A DNA stretch of 48,605 nucleotides from contig JAURHM010000022.1 in NCBI GenBank assembly GCA_030833315.1, forward strand, positions 1-48,605, read 5' to 3'. Both the position numbers and the translations under genes were made by a program. Below the pieces are notes generated by a model. That model saw only the letters and a list, made by a program, of their open reading frames with translations. It was not told where the DNA came from and ran no database searches. Positions 8,407-17,029 of the stretch are shown piece after piece. The first letter of the stretch is position 1. Each line of letters begins with the position of its first letter. The stretch is from Burkholderiales bacterium (GTDB lineage: Bacteria > Pseudomonadota > Gammaproteobacteria > Burkholderiales > SG8-41).

Positions 8407-9300
8407 TTACCAGACCGCGACACCGGGTATCTTCACCCGGGTGCGATAAACCGAATCGTAGGTGGTGACGTACAGCGACTTCCAGTCGTCGTCACCCCAG
8501 GCCATATTGGTGCTGTGTCCGGGAATCTTCAGCCGGCCGAGCACAGCTCCTTTGCTGTCCAGCACATAAACGCCGCCCGGACCGGTGCAATAGACATTGC
8601 CTTCGACGTCGACCTTCATGCCGTCGGCGACGCCGGGTTCCGGCTCGGTGAACTTGTGGAACAGCCGTCCGGCGCTGACCGTGCCATCGGCCTTCACATC
8701 GTGCACATTGATCAACCCCAGCCGGCTGTCATTGACATACAGCAGCTTCTCGTCCGGCGAAAACGCCAGACCGTTGGGATAGGTGCAGTCGGCAATCGCC
8801 AGGCTGACGGTCTTGCCGTCAGGCGACAGCCGGAACACGCCCATCACATCGAGATAACGCTGGGTGTCCTGCGCCACCATGCCCGGAATCACCAAACCAC
8901 CGGCGGAATCGGTCCACCAGATCGAACCGTCGGATTTGACGACGATGTCGTTGGGACTGTTGAATTTATTGCCGTCGTAACGATCGGCAATCACCTTGGT
9001 GGAGCCGTCTTTCTCGAAACGCCAGATCGTACGGTTCGACCAGCCGGCAACGACGATGCGTCCGTCGAGATCGTAAGTCATGCCGTTGGCATGCCCCGAA
9101 GGACGCATCACCACTTCCTGACTGCCGCCCGGCTTCCATTTCCAGATGGTGTTGCCGATGATGTCCACCCAGTACAGCTGACCGGCGCGACGGTCCCATA
9201 CGGGGCCTTCACCGAAAGTCAGGCCATGAGCGATGCGGTCCATCGGCGCATCGCGGCCGATGATGTGCGCCAGTCCGGGCGCTTCGAGATCAATATCCAC
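8407..9300 (-). CDS. SMP-30/gluconolactonase family protein
   Basis: A 297-residue beta-propeller lactonase, closer to the classical form than its neighbour: LTFGEGPVWDRRAGQLYWVDI carries the first metal-binding Glu, then FNSPNDIVVKSDGSIWWTDS, YPNGLAFSPDEKLLYVNDS and GVADGMKVDVEGNVYC match the canonical motifs. The start is GTG at 9300, with AAGGAG 6 nt upstream, and it overlaps the 3' end of the TPP-enzyme gene by 11 nt, so the two are translationally coupled. It probably hydrolyses a lactone in the same pathway. The two SMP-30 genes differ enough to suggest distinct substrates rather than simple redundancy. Confidence 0.92.
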   Translation of the reverse strand: MDIDLEAPGLAHIIGRDAPMDRIAHGLTFGEGPVWDRRAGQLYWVDIIGNTIWKWKPGGSQEVVMRPSGHANGMTYDLDGRIVVAGWSNRTIWRFEKDGSTKVIADRYDGNKFNSPNDIVVKSDGSIWWTDSAGGLVIPGMVAQDTQRYLDVMGVFRLSPDGKTVSLAIADCTYPNGLAFSPDEKLLYVNDSRLGLINVHDVKADGTVSAGRLFHKFTEPEPGVADGMKVDVEGNVYCTGPGGVYVLDSKGAVLGRLKIPGHSTNMAWGDDDWKSLYVTTYDSVYRTRVKIPGVAVW

Positions 9301-10987
9301 CGGCAGCTCCTTCCGGAGTCCATGCCTTCTTGGCGAAAGCCTTCACGTCACTCGCCGCATCAATCACCACCGGACGGTTCAGCGTATAGGCCTTTTGCAT
9401 CGCAGCGCGCAGTTCCGCCGGCGTTTTGGCGCGCATGCCGACGCAGCCGAAAGATTCCGCTACTTGCGCGAAATCCGTGGCGCGGAACTTCCACAGATCT
9501 TCCGGACTCGCCTGCTCGACGCCGTCGAAAGCCTTGTCCCATAGCGGAATTTCCTGATTCAGGGCATTGTTGTTATTGACCACCACCACCAGATTGATGC
9601 CGAAGCGCGCGGCGGTTTCGAGCTCGCCGATGTGATAATAAAAAGCGCCGTCGCCGGTAAAACACACCACCGGCTGATCGGGCAGCGCACACTTCACGCC
9701 CATCGCGCCGGGGAAACCCCAGCCCATCGAACCGGCGCAGCGGATATAACGCTGCGAGGGATGACGCAGTTCGACCATCACGCCGGTCCACATGCCCGAA
9801 TGCCCGGTATCCGACACCACCACACCGTTGTCGGGCAGCGTGTCCGAAATCTCCTTGCAGATGCGTTCCGGCCGCATCGGCACCGCATCGGAATCGCGCA
9901 GCGGTGCGCGCTCGGCGCGCCAGTCGGCAACCAGCTTCTGCACCCGTGCCACCCATGGCGCCATCGCAGCGGACGGCTTTGCCGGAATCACTGCCAGCAA
10001 TAGCTGCAGCGTGGCCTTGGCATCGCCGGCCAGTGACACGCTGTTGGGATAGTTGCGGCCGAGTTCCAGCGGTTCGATATCGAGTTGAATGACCTGCGTA
10101 CCGGTACCCGGAATTTTCCAGTTCACCGTGGTCTGCCCGCCGGTGCGGCTGCCGATGAAAAACACCAGATCGGCTTCGTGCACGGCGCGGTTGGCGCAGG
10201 CGCGTGAATAGGTGCCGACAACGCCCACCGCCAGCGGATGCTGATCGACGATCGCCGCTTTGGCATTCAATGAAGTCGCCACAGGGATGGACAGCCGCTC
10301 GGCCAGCGCGAGGACTTCCGCCTGCGCGCCCGACGACATCACCCCGCCGCCGGCAACAATGATCGGCCGCTGCGCCGCGGCCAGCTGCTTCGCGACTTCC
10401 CGGATCGCCGCCACATCGGCAACGGGCCGGAACGGCGGCACGCGGGAAAACTGTGTTTCGGTCATCGACGACAGTTCGGCTTCGCCGTCTGCCACCTGAC
10501 CATGCAGGCCGCGCAGTTGCAGATGCACCGGTCGTGGCGCACCGGTGGTAGCCGCACGGAAAGCCTGGCGGATCAGGTCCGGCAACCGGGAGAGGTCGTC
10601 GACGCGGGCGTTGAACTTGGTCACCGCATCGAACTGCGACATGTCCTCGACTTCCTGATAGGCATTGCGATAACGGCCGGAGGGCACATGACCGCCGGTA
10701 ATCGCGATCAGCGGCGCGGACGCCATATAGGCATCACGCAGGCCGGCAGCCAGATTGGATGCGCCGATCTGCTGCGACATGCAAATGCCGGGTTTGCCGC
10801 TGGCCCGGGCATAACCGTCGGCCATGTAGACCGCAGATTTTTCACCATGGGTCATCACGCGGCGGATATTCATGCCCTCCATTTCCGCCATGCCTTTCAG
10901 CAGGATGGCCGGAACATAAAAAAGGTGGCTGACCCCGTAGCCGCGCAACATCTCCGCGACCAGGCGCGAACCCGTCATTCTTGGCAT
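9290..10987 (-). CDS. Thiamine pyrophosphate-dependent enzyme (acetolactate synthase-like)
   Basis: A 565-residue protein with the three-domain TPP-enzyme layout. The N-terminal pyrimidine-binding domain has the cofactor-activating Glu49 in THGEKSAVYMADGYARASGK. The middle domain has RPIIVAGGGVMSSGA. The C-terminal domain has the TPP/Mg motif GDGAF starting near residue 445 and the NNNNALNQ segment. The family includes acetolactate synthase, glyoxylate carboligase, benzoylformate decarboxylase and related decarboxylases or carboligases; sequence alone does not choose among them. It is the first gene of the minus-strand operon, with a GGGGGAG site 7-8 nt before ATG, and is divergent from a LysR gene. 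The acetolactate synthase label should be treated as family only. Confidence 0.9.
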   Translation of the reverse strand: MPRMTGSRLVAEMLRGYGVSHLFYVPAILLKGMAEMEGMNIRRVMTHGEKSAVYMADGYARASGKPGICMSQQIGASNLAAGLRDAYMASAPLIAITGGHVPSGRYRNAYQEVEDMSQFDAVTKFNARVDDLSRLPDLIRQAFRAATTGAPRPVHLQLRGLHGQVADGEAELSSMTETQFSRVPPFRPVADVAAIREVAKQLAAAQRPIIVAGGGVMSSGAQAEVLALAERLSIPVATSLNAKAAIVDQHPLAVGVVGTYSRACANRAVHEADLVFFIGSRTGGQTTVNWKIPGTGTQVIQLDIEPLELGRNYPNSVSLAGDAKATLQLLLAVIPAKPSAAMAPWVARVQKLVADWRAERAPLRDSDAVPMRPERICKEISDTLPDNGVVVSDTGHSGMWTGVMVELRHPSQRYIRCAGSMGWGFPGAMGVKCALPDQPVVCFTGDGAFYYHIGELETAARFGINLVVVVNNNNALNQEIPLWDKAFDGVEQASPEDLWKFRATDFAQVAESFGCVGMRAKTPAELRAAMQKAYTLNRPVVIDAASDVKAFAKKAWTPEGAAGGY

Positions 10988-11045
10988 GCCTGTTCTCCCC
11001 CTTGTTGGAGCCGGCAGTTTAAAGCCGCCTGTTTATGTAATAAAA

Positions 11046-11061
11046 GAATATTTGGGTATTG
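11046..11061. promoter_or_regulatory. Possible LysR operator in divergent intergenic region
   Basis: The 102-nt space between the TPP-enzyme gene and the divergent LysR gene is the only AT-rich segment nearby. It contains an imperfect inverted repeat, GAATA-N6-TATTG, located 29-44 nt upstream of the regulator start. LysR proteins usually bind such interrupted dyads between divergent genes. The assignment rests on position and symmetry only. Confidence 0.3.
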
Positions 11062-11089
11062 TTCGATGCCTGTTTGATATAGTTGCGGC

Positions 11090-12019
11090 ATGAACCTCCG
11101 ACAGCTCCGTTACCTGCAGGGCATTGCCGAATCCGGCTACAACATTTCGCGCGCGGCCGAGCGCCTGCATACCGCGCAGCCGGGCATCAGCCGCCAGATC
11201 CAGTTGCTGGAACAGGAGCTTGGCGTCAGCCTGCTGCTGCGTCGCGGCAACCGCATCGTCGGCGTCACCGAAGCCGGTGGCGAAGTGCTGGAGGTGGCCC
11301 AGCGCATGCTGCGCGATGCCGACAACCTGCGCCATATCGGCGCCGAGTTCACCGAGCAGGCCTCGGGTCGGCTGGTCATCGCCACCACGCACATCCATGC
11401 GCGTTATGTGTTGCAGCGCGTGATCAAGACCTTCATGGTGACCCACCCTCGCGTGCAGCTGGTGCTGCGCCAGGGCGGACCGTCACAGATTGCGCAGCTG
11501 GTGGCGGCCGGCGAAGCCGACCTCGGCATCAGCAGCGAGCCGCCGGAACCCGTGGATGAACTGGTGATGCTGCCCTGCTCCAAGCTGGACCGCAGCGTGA
11601 TCACCCGCAAACGCCATCCGCTGCTGAAGGAAAAGCGCCTGACGCTGAAGGCGCTCGCGGCCTACCCGCTGATCACGCTGGACCAGAGTTATATCGGCGG
11701 CTCGGCCGTATTGCGCGCCTTCGAGAAAGCCCGCATCACGCCGAATATCGTGCTGTCGGCGATTGATGCCGACGTCATCAAGACCTATGTCGAACTGGGG
11801 CTGGGCATCGCCATCCTGCCGACGGTGGCCTATGAACCGGACCGCGACCGCAATCTGCAGGTACGCGACGCCAGCGGGTTGTTCGAGCCCACCATCGCGC
11901 GCATTGAAATCCGCCGCAGCAGTTTCCTGCGCGACTATATGTACGATTTCATCCGGCTGGTCGCGCCGTCATGGAACCGTGAAATGATCGACCAGATCAT
12001 GCGTTCCGGCCCGCGCTGA
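11090..12019 (+). CDS. LysR-family transcriptional regulator (CysB-like)
   Basis: A 309-residue regulator. The N-terminal winged helix-turn-helix reads LRQLRYLQGIAESGYNISRAAERL, then QPGISRQIQLLEQELG. It resembles CysB/Cbl more than other LysR groups in the NISRAAERLHTAQPGISRQI helix and in a sensor domain beginning LVIATTHIHARYVLQRVIKTF. CysB-type proteins respond to sulfur-related ligands, but close relatives control catabolic genes. It diverges from the TPP-enzyme operon with a 102-nt shared upstream region, so it probably regulates that operon. The gene is convergent with a Bug receptor, with 9 nt between the stops. Confidence 0.92.
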   Translation: MNLRQLRYLQGIAESGYNISRAAERLHTAQPGISRQIQLLEQELGVSLLLRRGNRIVGVTEAGGEVLEVAQRMLRDADNLRHIGAEFTEQASGRLVIATTHIHARYVLQRVIKTFMVTHPRVQLVLRQGGPSQIAQLVAAGEADLGISSEPPEPVDELVMLPCSKLDRSVITRKRHPLLKEKRLTLKALAAYPLITLDQSYIGGSAVLRAFEKARITPNIVLSAIDADVIKTYVELGLGIAILPTVAYEPDRDRNLQVRDASGLFEPTIARIEIRRSSFLRDYMYDFIRLVAPSWNREMIDQIMRSGPR

Positions 12020-12028
12020 AAAAGCCCT

Positions 12029-13015
12029 TTACAGATCAGCCTTGATACCCGCGGTCTTGACGATTTTGGCGTATTTGCCGATATCAGATCTGATCGTCGC
12101 GGTGAACTGCTCGGACGTACCGCCGATCGGCTCATAACCCAGCGCACCCAGGCGCTGAATCACATCGGGCGACTTCAGGCTACCGGCAATTGCGGTGTTC
12201 AACCGCGTCACCACCGGCTTCGGTATGCCTTCCGGCGCGACCACGCCGAACCACGGTGAAATGTCGTAACCGGGCAAACCCGACTCCGCGATGGTCGGAA
12301 TATCCGGCGACGACACCACCCGCTTTGCACTGGTCACGCCGACGGCGCGCAATTTTCCAACCGACGCATGCGGCTTGATCAGGGACAAGTCCGCAAACAT
12401 CATGTCAATCTGACCGCTGACAACATCGGTCAGTGCCGGCGCCGTACCTTTGTACGGCACATGCAGGATGTCGGTTTTGGCCATGGCATTGAACAATTCA
12501 GCCGCCAGACTGGACATGCTGCCCATTCCGGAAGATCCGTAGCTGAGGAAGCCCGCTTTTTTAGCGGCAATCGGTATCAGTTCCTTCACCGTCTTTGCCG
12601 GCACTGTGGGATTGAGCGCGACGGCGTAAGGCACCAGTGCGACATTGATGACCGGCGTGAAATCACGGACCGGATCGTAAGTCAGTTTTTCATACAGGCT
12701 TGGGGCGACCGCGAGATTGCTGGTGCCGCCCATGGCAATGCCGTAACCGTCCTTGGGCAGGCGGGCCGCGGCCTCAAGGCCGATCGTGCCGCCGGCGCCG
12801 CCGCGGTTTTCCACGATGACCTGCTGCCCCCACTGCTCGGTCAGCTTCTGCCCGACCAGTCGGCCGAGTATGTCATTGGGCCCGCCTGGTGCGAAAGGCA
12901 CGATCAGCTTCATCGGCCGGACCGGAAATGTCGGGGGCTGGGATTGCGCGAGGCTGCCGAAAGCCAGCAGCAGCATTGAAATACCCAGACAGAACGACAG
13001 TGCAAACATTTTCAT
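12029..13015 (-). CDS. TTT-family substrate-binding protein (Bug receptor)
   Basis: A 328-residue Bug receptor. The start at 13015 follows CAGGGG by about 7 nt and opens a signal peptide (LGISMLLLAFGSLAQS); a longer in-frame reading would add about 50 residues with no signal-peptide character. The hallmark loop MKLIVPFAPGGPNDILGR is intact, followed by ENRGGAGGTIGLEAA and a SSLAAELFNAMAKTDILHVPYKG block. It is separated by 190 nt from the upstream MFS gene, so it may have its own promoter. No permease gene is next to it. Confidence 0.91.
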   Translation of the reverse strand: MKMFALSFCLGISMLLLAFGSLAQSQPPTFPVRPMKLIVPFAPGGPNDILGRLVGQKLTEQWGQQVIVENRGGAGGTIGLEAAARLPKDGYGIAMGGTSNLAVAPSLYEKLTYDPVRDFTPVINVALVPYAVALNPTVPAKTVKELIPIAAKKAGFLSYGSSGMGSMSSLAAELFNAMAKTDILHVPYKGTAPALTDVVSGQIDMMFADLSLIKPHASVGKLRAVGVTSAKRVVSSPDIPTIAESGLPGYDISPWFGVVAPEGIPKPVVTRLNTAIAGSLKSPDVIQRLGALGYEPIGGTSEQFTATIRSDIGKYAKIVKTAGIKADL

Positions 13016-13206
13016 GAAATACCCCTGTTTAAAAATCCTCGACGGGATAAAAGCAAACATCGTGCCCATGGATCCGGCGCGGTAAAGGCCATCTCCGGAC
13101 GAAAGCGCATTCACATCGTGCATGATCCCACGGGACCGCCCTAAGCGGGTGCGGGTGCGACTGCGCATCGTCGGCTGTTCAGGACAATGGTTTCAGAAGC
13201 GTGATT

Positions 13207-14430
13207 TCAGGCGCAGGATTGGAGATTGCGGTGCGCCGACCAGACATACCACAGTCCGATGGCCGCCGGCACCGACATCAGTGCAAAGGTCAGGGTGTAA
13301 TCGCCGGTCAGCAGGAAAACGTTGGCGCAGGCGATGGGGCCGACCGCCTTACCGGTATTGACATAAACCAGCGCACCACCGGTCAGCGGACTGATCTGCT
13401 CCCGCGGTGCGATGCGCGCGATCTCTGCAAGGAAGGCGCCGTTCCAGCCGCTGGCGGTGGAGCCCATCACAAAAAACAGAGCACAGGCCCCGGCCATCGG
13501 CCATTGCGGAGTCAGCGCAATACACAGCAGTGATGAGGCCACCATGACCACGCCGAGTATGACCATGGAGGCGAAAGCATTACCAAGAAGGTCTGCCATC
13601 CATCCCCAGAACAGGCGCCCGGCGACACCACCGACCTGCGCCGCCGTCAGCACGAATCCCGCGGCAATCAGGTCCCAGCCCAGCGCTTCGTTGAACAGGA
13701 TCACGGTGAACGTGGAGATACCGAACTGCACGACGACAAAACAGCCGCCGCTGATCGACAGCCCGCGCAATGCGGGATGACGCCAGATCGCCACAACCCC
13801 GCTGAATGGATTGCCGCCGATGGGCGCCCCGGGGTCACGGTCAACATCCCAATAAGGACGCGCACGCCCCATGATCAGCACCAGAATGAACAACGCCAGT
13901 GAATTGCACGCAATCGCCCACTGCCAGCCGTAGTGAACCGCCACTGCCGGCGTGATCAGCGCGGCGCCGATGCCGCCCAGAGGAACGCCGGTCTGCTTCA
14001 GCGAAAAAATCAGGTTGCGCTTGTCAGCCGGCGTGTATCGCAGCAGCAAATTGGATGCCGACGGCGTCAGCGAACCGTAGCCCAGGCCCAGCGCAATCGA
14101 GGCCAGAAAAAAACAGGCGACATGGGGCAGGATCGCAATCAGTCCGCCGATGGCCACCAGCGACAGGCCGATCTGCTGCATGCGGGTAGAGCCCCAGCGG
14201 TTGTTGAATTTGCTGCCGAAGGCGAGCGACACAATCATCGCGCAGGCGAGCATGCTGATCTGGTAGCCGACCAGCGCCGATGAAATGCCGTAGGTCTGCG
14301 CCACCTTGGGCGCCACCGCAGGTATCATCGTCGTACCCATGGTGCCGATGCTCTGCCCTGCGAGCAGAACACTCATCAGAAAGACGAAGGACGGCTGCCC
14401 TTTGGCTTCAGCCGGCGTGTCCGCGCTCAC
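13207..14430 (-). CDS. MFS transporter
   Basis: A major facilitator superfamily carrier of about 407 residues with roughly 12 hydrophobic segments, starting with FVFLMSVLLAGQSIGTMGTTM. A SKFNNRWGSTRMQQIG segment sits where the family's cytoplasmic loop motif is expected between helices 2 and 3. The GTG at 14430 overlaps the stop of the upstream methyltransferase gene in a GTGA arrangement; an alternative GTG at 14457 would add 9 residues and overlap more. MFS proteins of this class take up organic acids or export drugs. Being in the same operon as TctCBA and two FAH-family hydrolases, an organic-acid role is plausible but inferred. Confidence 0.85.
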   Translation of the reverse strand: MSADTPAEAKGQPSFVFLMSVLLAGQSIGTMGTTMIPAVAPKVAQTYGISSALVGYQISMLACAMIVSLAFGSKFNNRWGSTRMQQIGLSLVAIGGLIAILPHVACFFLASIALGLGYGSLTPSASNLLLRYTPADKRNLIFSLKQTGVPLGGIGAALITPAVAVHYGWQWAIACNSLALFILVLIMGRARPYWDVDRDPGAPIGGNPFSGVVAIWRHPALRGLSISGGCFVVVQFGISTFTVILFNEALGWDLIAAGFVLTAAQVGGVAGRLFWGWMADLLGNAFASMVILGVVMVASSLLCIALTPQWPMAGACALFFVMGSTASGWNGAFLAEIARIAPREQISPLTGGALVYVNTGKAVGPIACANVFLLTGDYTLTFALMSVPAAIGLWYVWSAHRNLQSCA

Positions 14431-15020
14431 CGCGCGTCCGGCTGCGGAACCGTCCACAGATGAATGGTCGAGGACCAGGAGCCGCTGGTATCATACTTTT
14501 CGTTAAGCTCGATACTGACGCTTCGGTCCGGCCGCCAGTTGCCGAAATCGAAATCATGGGACACGATCCGCGTTCCGGGCTTTAACTCGCGCAACAGCTT
14601 GGCACGCAGTTCATTCATCATTGCCGGCAGCAGATAAAGGGTCACTACGGAGGCTTCCGAAATGTCGGCCTTGAGTACGTCGCCTTCAACGAAGCGCACC
14701 ACCTTCTCCAAACCGAGTTTGCGCGCATTGCTGTTGCTGCGATCGACCAGTTCGCGGTCGATGTCGTAGCCGCGACCGCTAGCGCCGTATTTCTGTGCCG
14801 CAGTAATGACGATGCGACCGTCACCGGAACCAAGGTCGATGACATGGTCACGGCCGGTCACACCGGCCATGCGCAGCATTTCATCGACCACCTGCGGCGG
14901 CGTCGGCACATAAGGTCCGCCGCTCAGCGGCGCATCCGCAGCATGTGCCGCAATGGCAACGCCGAAAAGCACTGCCGCGCAAAGACCTTTAAAATTTACT
15001 TTTAAATCAATTACTTGCAT
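14427..15020 (-). CDS. SAM-dependent methyltransferase-like protein with signal peptide
   Basis: A 197-residue class I methyltransferase fold. The SAM-binding motif IDLGSGDGRIVI lies at residues 61-72, followed by GYDIDRELVDRSNSNARKLG and an LYLLPAMMNELRAKL segment. The N-terminus (KGLCAAVLFGVAIAAHAAD) looks like a cleavable signal peptide, which is odd because SAM is a cytoplasmic cofactor. Homologues with the same leader are, as far as I recall, common in proteobacteria, so the export signal is probably real and not a wrong start. Its ATG directly abuts the TAG stop of tctA, indicating coupling. Substrate and site of action are unknown. Confidence 0.82.
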   Translation of the reverse strand: MQVIDLKVNFKGLCAAVLFGVAIAAHAADAPLSGGPYVPTPPQVVDEMLRMAGVTGRDHVIDLGSGDGRIVITAAQKYGASGRGYDIDRELVDRSNSNARKLGLEKVVRFVEGDVLKADISEASVVTLYLLPAMMNELRAKLLRELKPGTRIVSHDFDFGNWRPDRSVSIELNEKYDTSGSWSSTIHLWTVPQPDAR

Positions 15021-16544
15021 CTAATCCACATTCTCATCCAAACCCACGCTGGAACGCCAGTCCTTGCTCTTGAAGATCAGTGGTTTCAGCGCAAGGCCGA
15101 GCAGCACCAGACCCAGCACCAGCATCGTCACCGCAATCGGCCGCTGCAGGAAGATCATGTAATCACCGCCACTCATCGCCAGCGACTGGCGCAGCGATAA
15201 CTCCAGCATCGGTCCCAGCACCAGGCCCAGAGCGACCGGCGCGAGGTCGAATCCGAATTTGCGCAATACGTAACCGATACCGCCCATCACCAGCATGATC
15301 CAGACGTCCATCGTGCTGTTGCTCACCGAATAACAGCCGAGAATGCAGAACGCGAGAATGCAGGGATACAGATAGGCATAGGGTATGCGCAGCAGGTTCA
15401 CGAACAGACCGACCATCGGCAGGTTAAGCACCAGCAGCACAACGTTGCCGACATACATGCTCGCGACAAAGCCCCAGAACAGATCGGGCTGCTGCTGGAT
15501 CAGCATCGGGCCCGGCAGGATGCCGTGCACCATGATCGCCGCCAGCATCACCGCGGTGACCGGACCGGTCGGAATGCCCAGCGCGAGCATCGGGACAAAA
15601 GCGCCGGTGGCCGCGGCATTGTTCGCCGACTCCGGACCGGCAACGCCCTCGATGGCGCCGTTGCCGAAAAGCTCCGGGTGTTTCGACAGCCGGCGCTCGA
15701 TACCATACGAAACAAACGACGAAATGATGTGCGCCGAACCCGGAATGATGCCGATCATGAAACCCAGCACGCTGCCGCGCATGATCGGTCCGACGGACAG
15801 TTTGAGATCGGCCTTCGTCGGCACCAGCTGGCGCAGCGTCGGCTGCTGGACCTTGGGCGGATCCGCCTGCCCCGCCGTCAGCAGGATTTCCGAAATACCG
15901 AACAGGCCGACCGCCACCGGCACAATGCCAACGCCATCTCCCAGCTCGACAATGTCAAAACTGAAACGCGTGTAGCCGCTCATCACATCGATGCCGATCA
16001 TGCCGAGCAGCAGGCCGAGCACCGCCATCGCCAGCGTTTTGAGCATCGAGCCGCCGCTCATATAGGCCAGCACGAACAGGCCCATCAGCAGCAGCGCCGT
16101 ATATTCCGGCGGACCGAATCGCAAAGCAAAAGATGCCAGCGTAGGCGCCATCAGCATCAGGCCGATCACACCCAGCGTACCGGCAACAAAGGAACCGATC
16201 GCGGCAATAGCCAGTGCCGGACCCGCGCGCCCCTGCTGGGTCATCGCATAACCATCGACACAGGTCATCACCGAAGCAGCCTCGCCGGGAATGCGCATCA
16301 GGATGGAGGTCGTGGAACCTCCGTACATCGCACCGTAATAAACACCGGCCAGCAGCACGATGGCGATGATCGGATTGAGCCCGAAGGTGGCCGGCAGCAG
16401 CAGGCTGATGCCCGCCAGCGGCCCGAGTCCCGGCATCATGCCGACCAGCGTGCCGATGATGCAGCCGAAAAAGGCATACATCAGCACTTCCGGCTGGAAA
16501 GCCACCGAAAACCCCATCATCAAACTGTTGAAGGTTTCAATCAT
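15021..16544 (-). CDS. tctA: TTT permease large subunit TctA
   Basis: A 507-residue integral membrane protein, the usual length for TctA. The start at 16544 overlaps the tctB stop by one base (TGATG), and the protein begins IETFNSLMMGFSVAFQPEV. Family blocks are visible: GTLVGMMPGLGPLAGISLLLP, YYGAMYGGSTTSILMRIPGEAASVMT and GIIPGSAHIISSFVSYG. About eleven to twelve membrane segments are expected. TctA forms the sodium- or proton-driven permease with TctB and takes organic acids delivered by a TctC/Bug protein. It is the only TctA in the window and may serve several of the six receptors encoded here. Confidence 0.95.
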   Translation of the reverse strand: MIETFNSLMMGFSVAFQPEVLMYAFFGCIIGTLVGMMPGLGPLAGISLLLPATFGLNPIIAIVLLAGVYYGAMYGGSTTSILMRIPGEAASVMTCVDGYAMTQQGRAGPALAIAAIGSFVAGTLGVIGLMLMAPTLASFALRFGPPEYTALLLMGLFVLAYMSGGSMLKTLAMAVLGLLLGMIGIDVMSGYTRFSFDIVELGDGVGIVPVAVGLFGISEILLTAGQADPPKVQQPTLRQLVPTKADLKLSVGPIMRGSVLGFMIGIIPGSAHIISSFVSYGIERRLSKHPELFGNGAIEGVAGPESANNAAATGAFVPMLALGIPTGPVTAVMLAAIMVHGILPGPMLIQQQPDLFWGFVASMYVGNVVLLVLNLPMVGLFVNLLRIPYAYLYPCILAFCILGCYSVSNSTMDVWIMLVMGGIGYVLRKFGFDLAPVALGLVLGPMLELSLRQSLAMSGGDYMIFLQRPIAVTMLVLGLVLLGLALKPLIFKSKDWRSSVGLDENVD

Positions 16545-17026
16545 CAGAAGCCCCAGGGGCCGACGGGCAGCGGCACTTTGAGCAGTGTACCGATGACATA
16601 AAACGAAGCGATGCTGAAACCGGCGGAGACCATCATCACCGCCAGCGGATGTTTGCGTTCGATGACGCCGAGGAAAAACACCAGGAATGCCGCCGTGGTC
16701 AGCCGGTAACCGATGCGCTCCAGCGCAAACGTTGCGGCGATACAGGCCAGCATGATGATCAGCGCGCGCGTGGCTTCCGGCCATTCGATTTCAGCCATGG
16801 ACTGCGACCGCGCCCCCATCACCGCCACCAGCAGGCCGATGCCAGCCAAAGTGCAGGCCAGCAGCAGCGGCACATAACCCGGCCCCGGATCGGCCAGCGT
16901 GCCGACGGGAAATTCCCGATTGAACCAGATCACCACCAGCGCAATGGCGATCAGCACAACACCCGAAATCTGGTCGCTGCGCAAACCGCCCTTCACCTCA
17001 ACATTCCCCTCGTTTGCACCGGTCAT
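16544..17026 (-). CDS. tctB: TTT permease small subunit TctB
   Basis: A 160-residue membrane protein with four hydrophobic segments, matching TctB: ISGVVLIAIALVVIWFNREFPVG, YVPLLLACTLAGIGLLVAVMG, ALIIMLACIAATFALERIGYRL and a final pair around LAVMMVSAGFSIASFYVIG. It forms the small membrane subunit of the tripartite tricarboxylate transporter. It lies between tctC (3-nt gap) and tctA (1-nt overlap), the standard CBA order, so the three are certainly one transcription unit. Confidence 0.93.
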   Translation of the reverse strand: MTGANEGNVEVKGGLRSDQISGVVLIAIALVVIWFNREFPVGTLADPGPGYVPLLLACTLAGIGLLVAVMGARSQSMAEIEWPEATRALIIMLACIAATFALERIGYRLTTAAFLVFFLGVIERKHPLAVMMVSAGFSIASFYVIGTLLKVPLPVGPWGF

Positions 17027-17029
17027 GAA

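Noticed and set aside
8383-9579. Plus-strand open frame of 398 codons
   Set aside because: Antisense to the SMP-30 and TPP-enzyme genes, which have full motif sets.
15525-16601. Plus-strand open frame of 358 codons over tctA
   Set aside because: The translation is dominated by His, Gln and Arg; tctA on the other strand is unmistakable.
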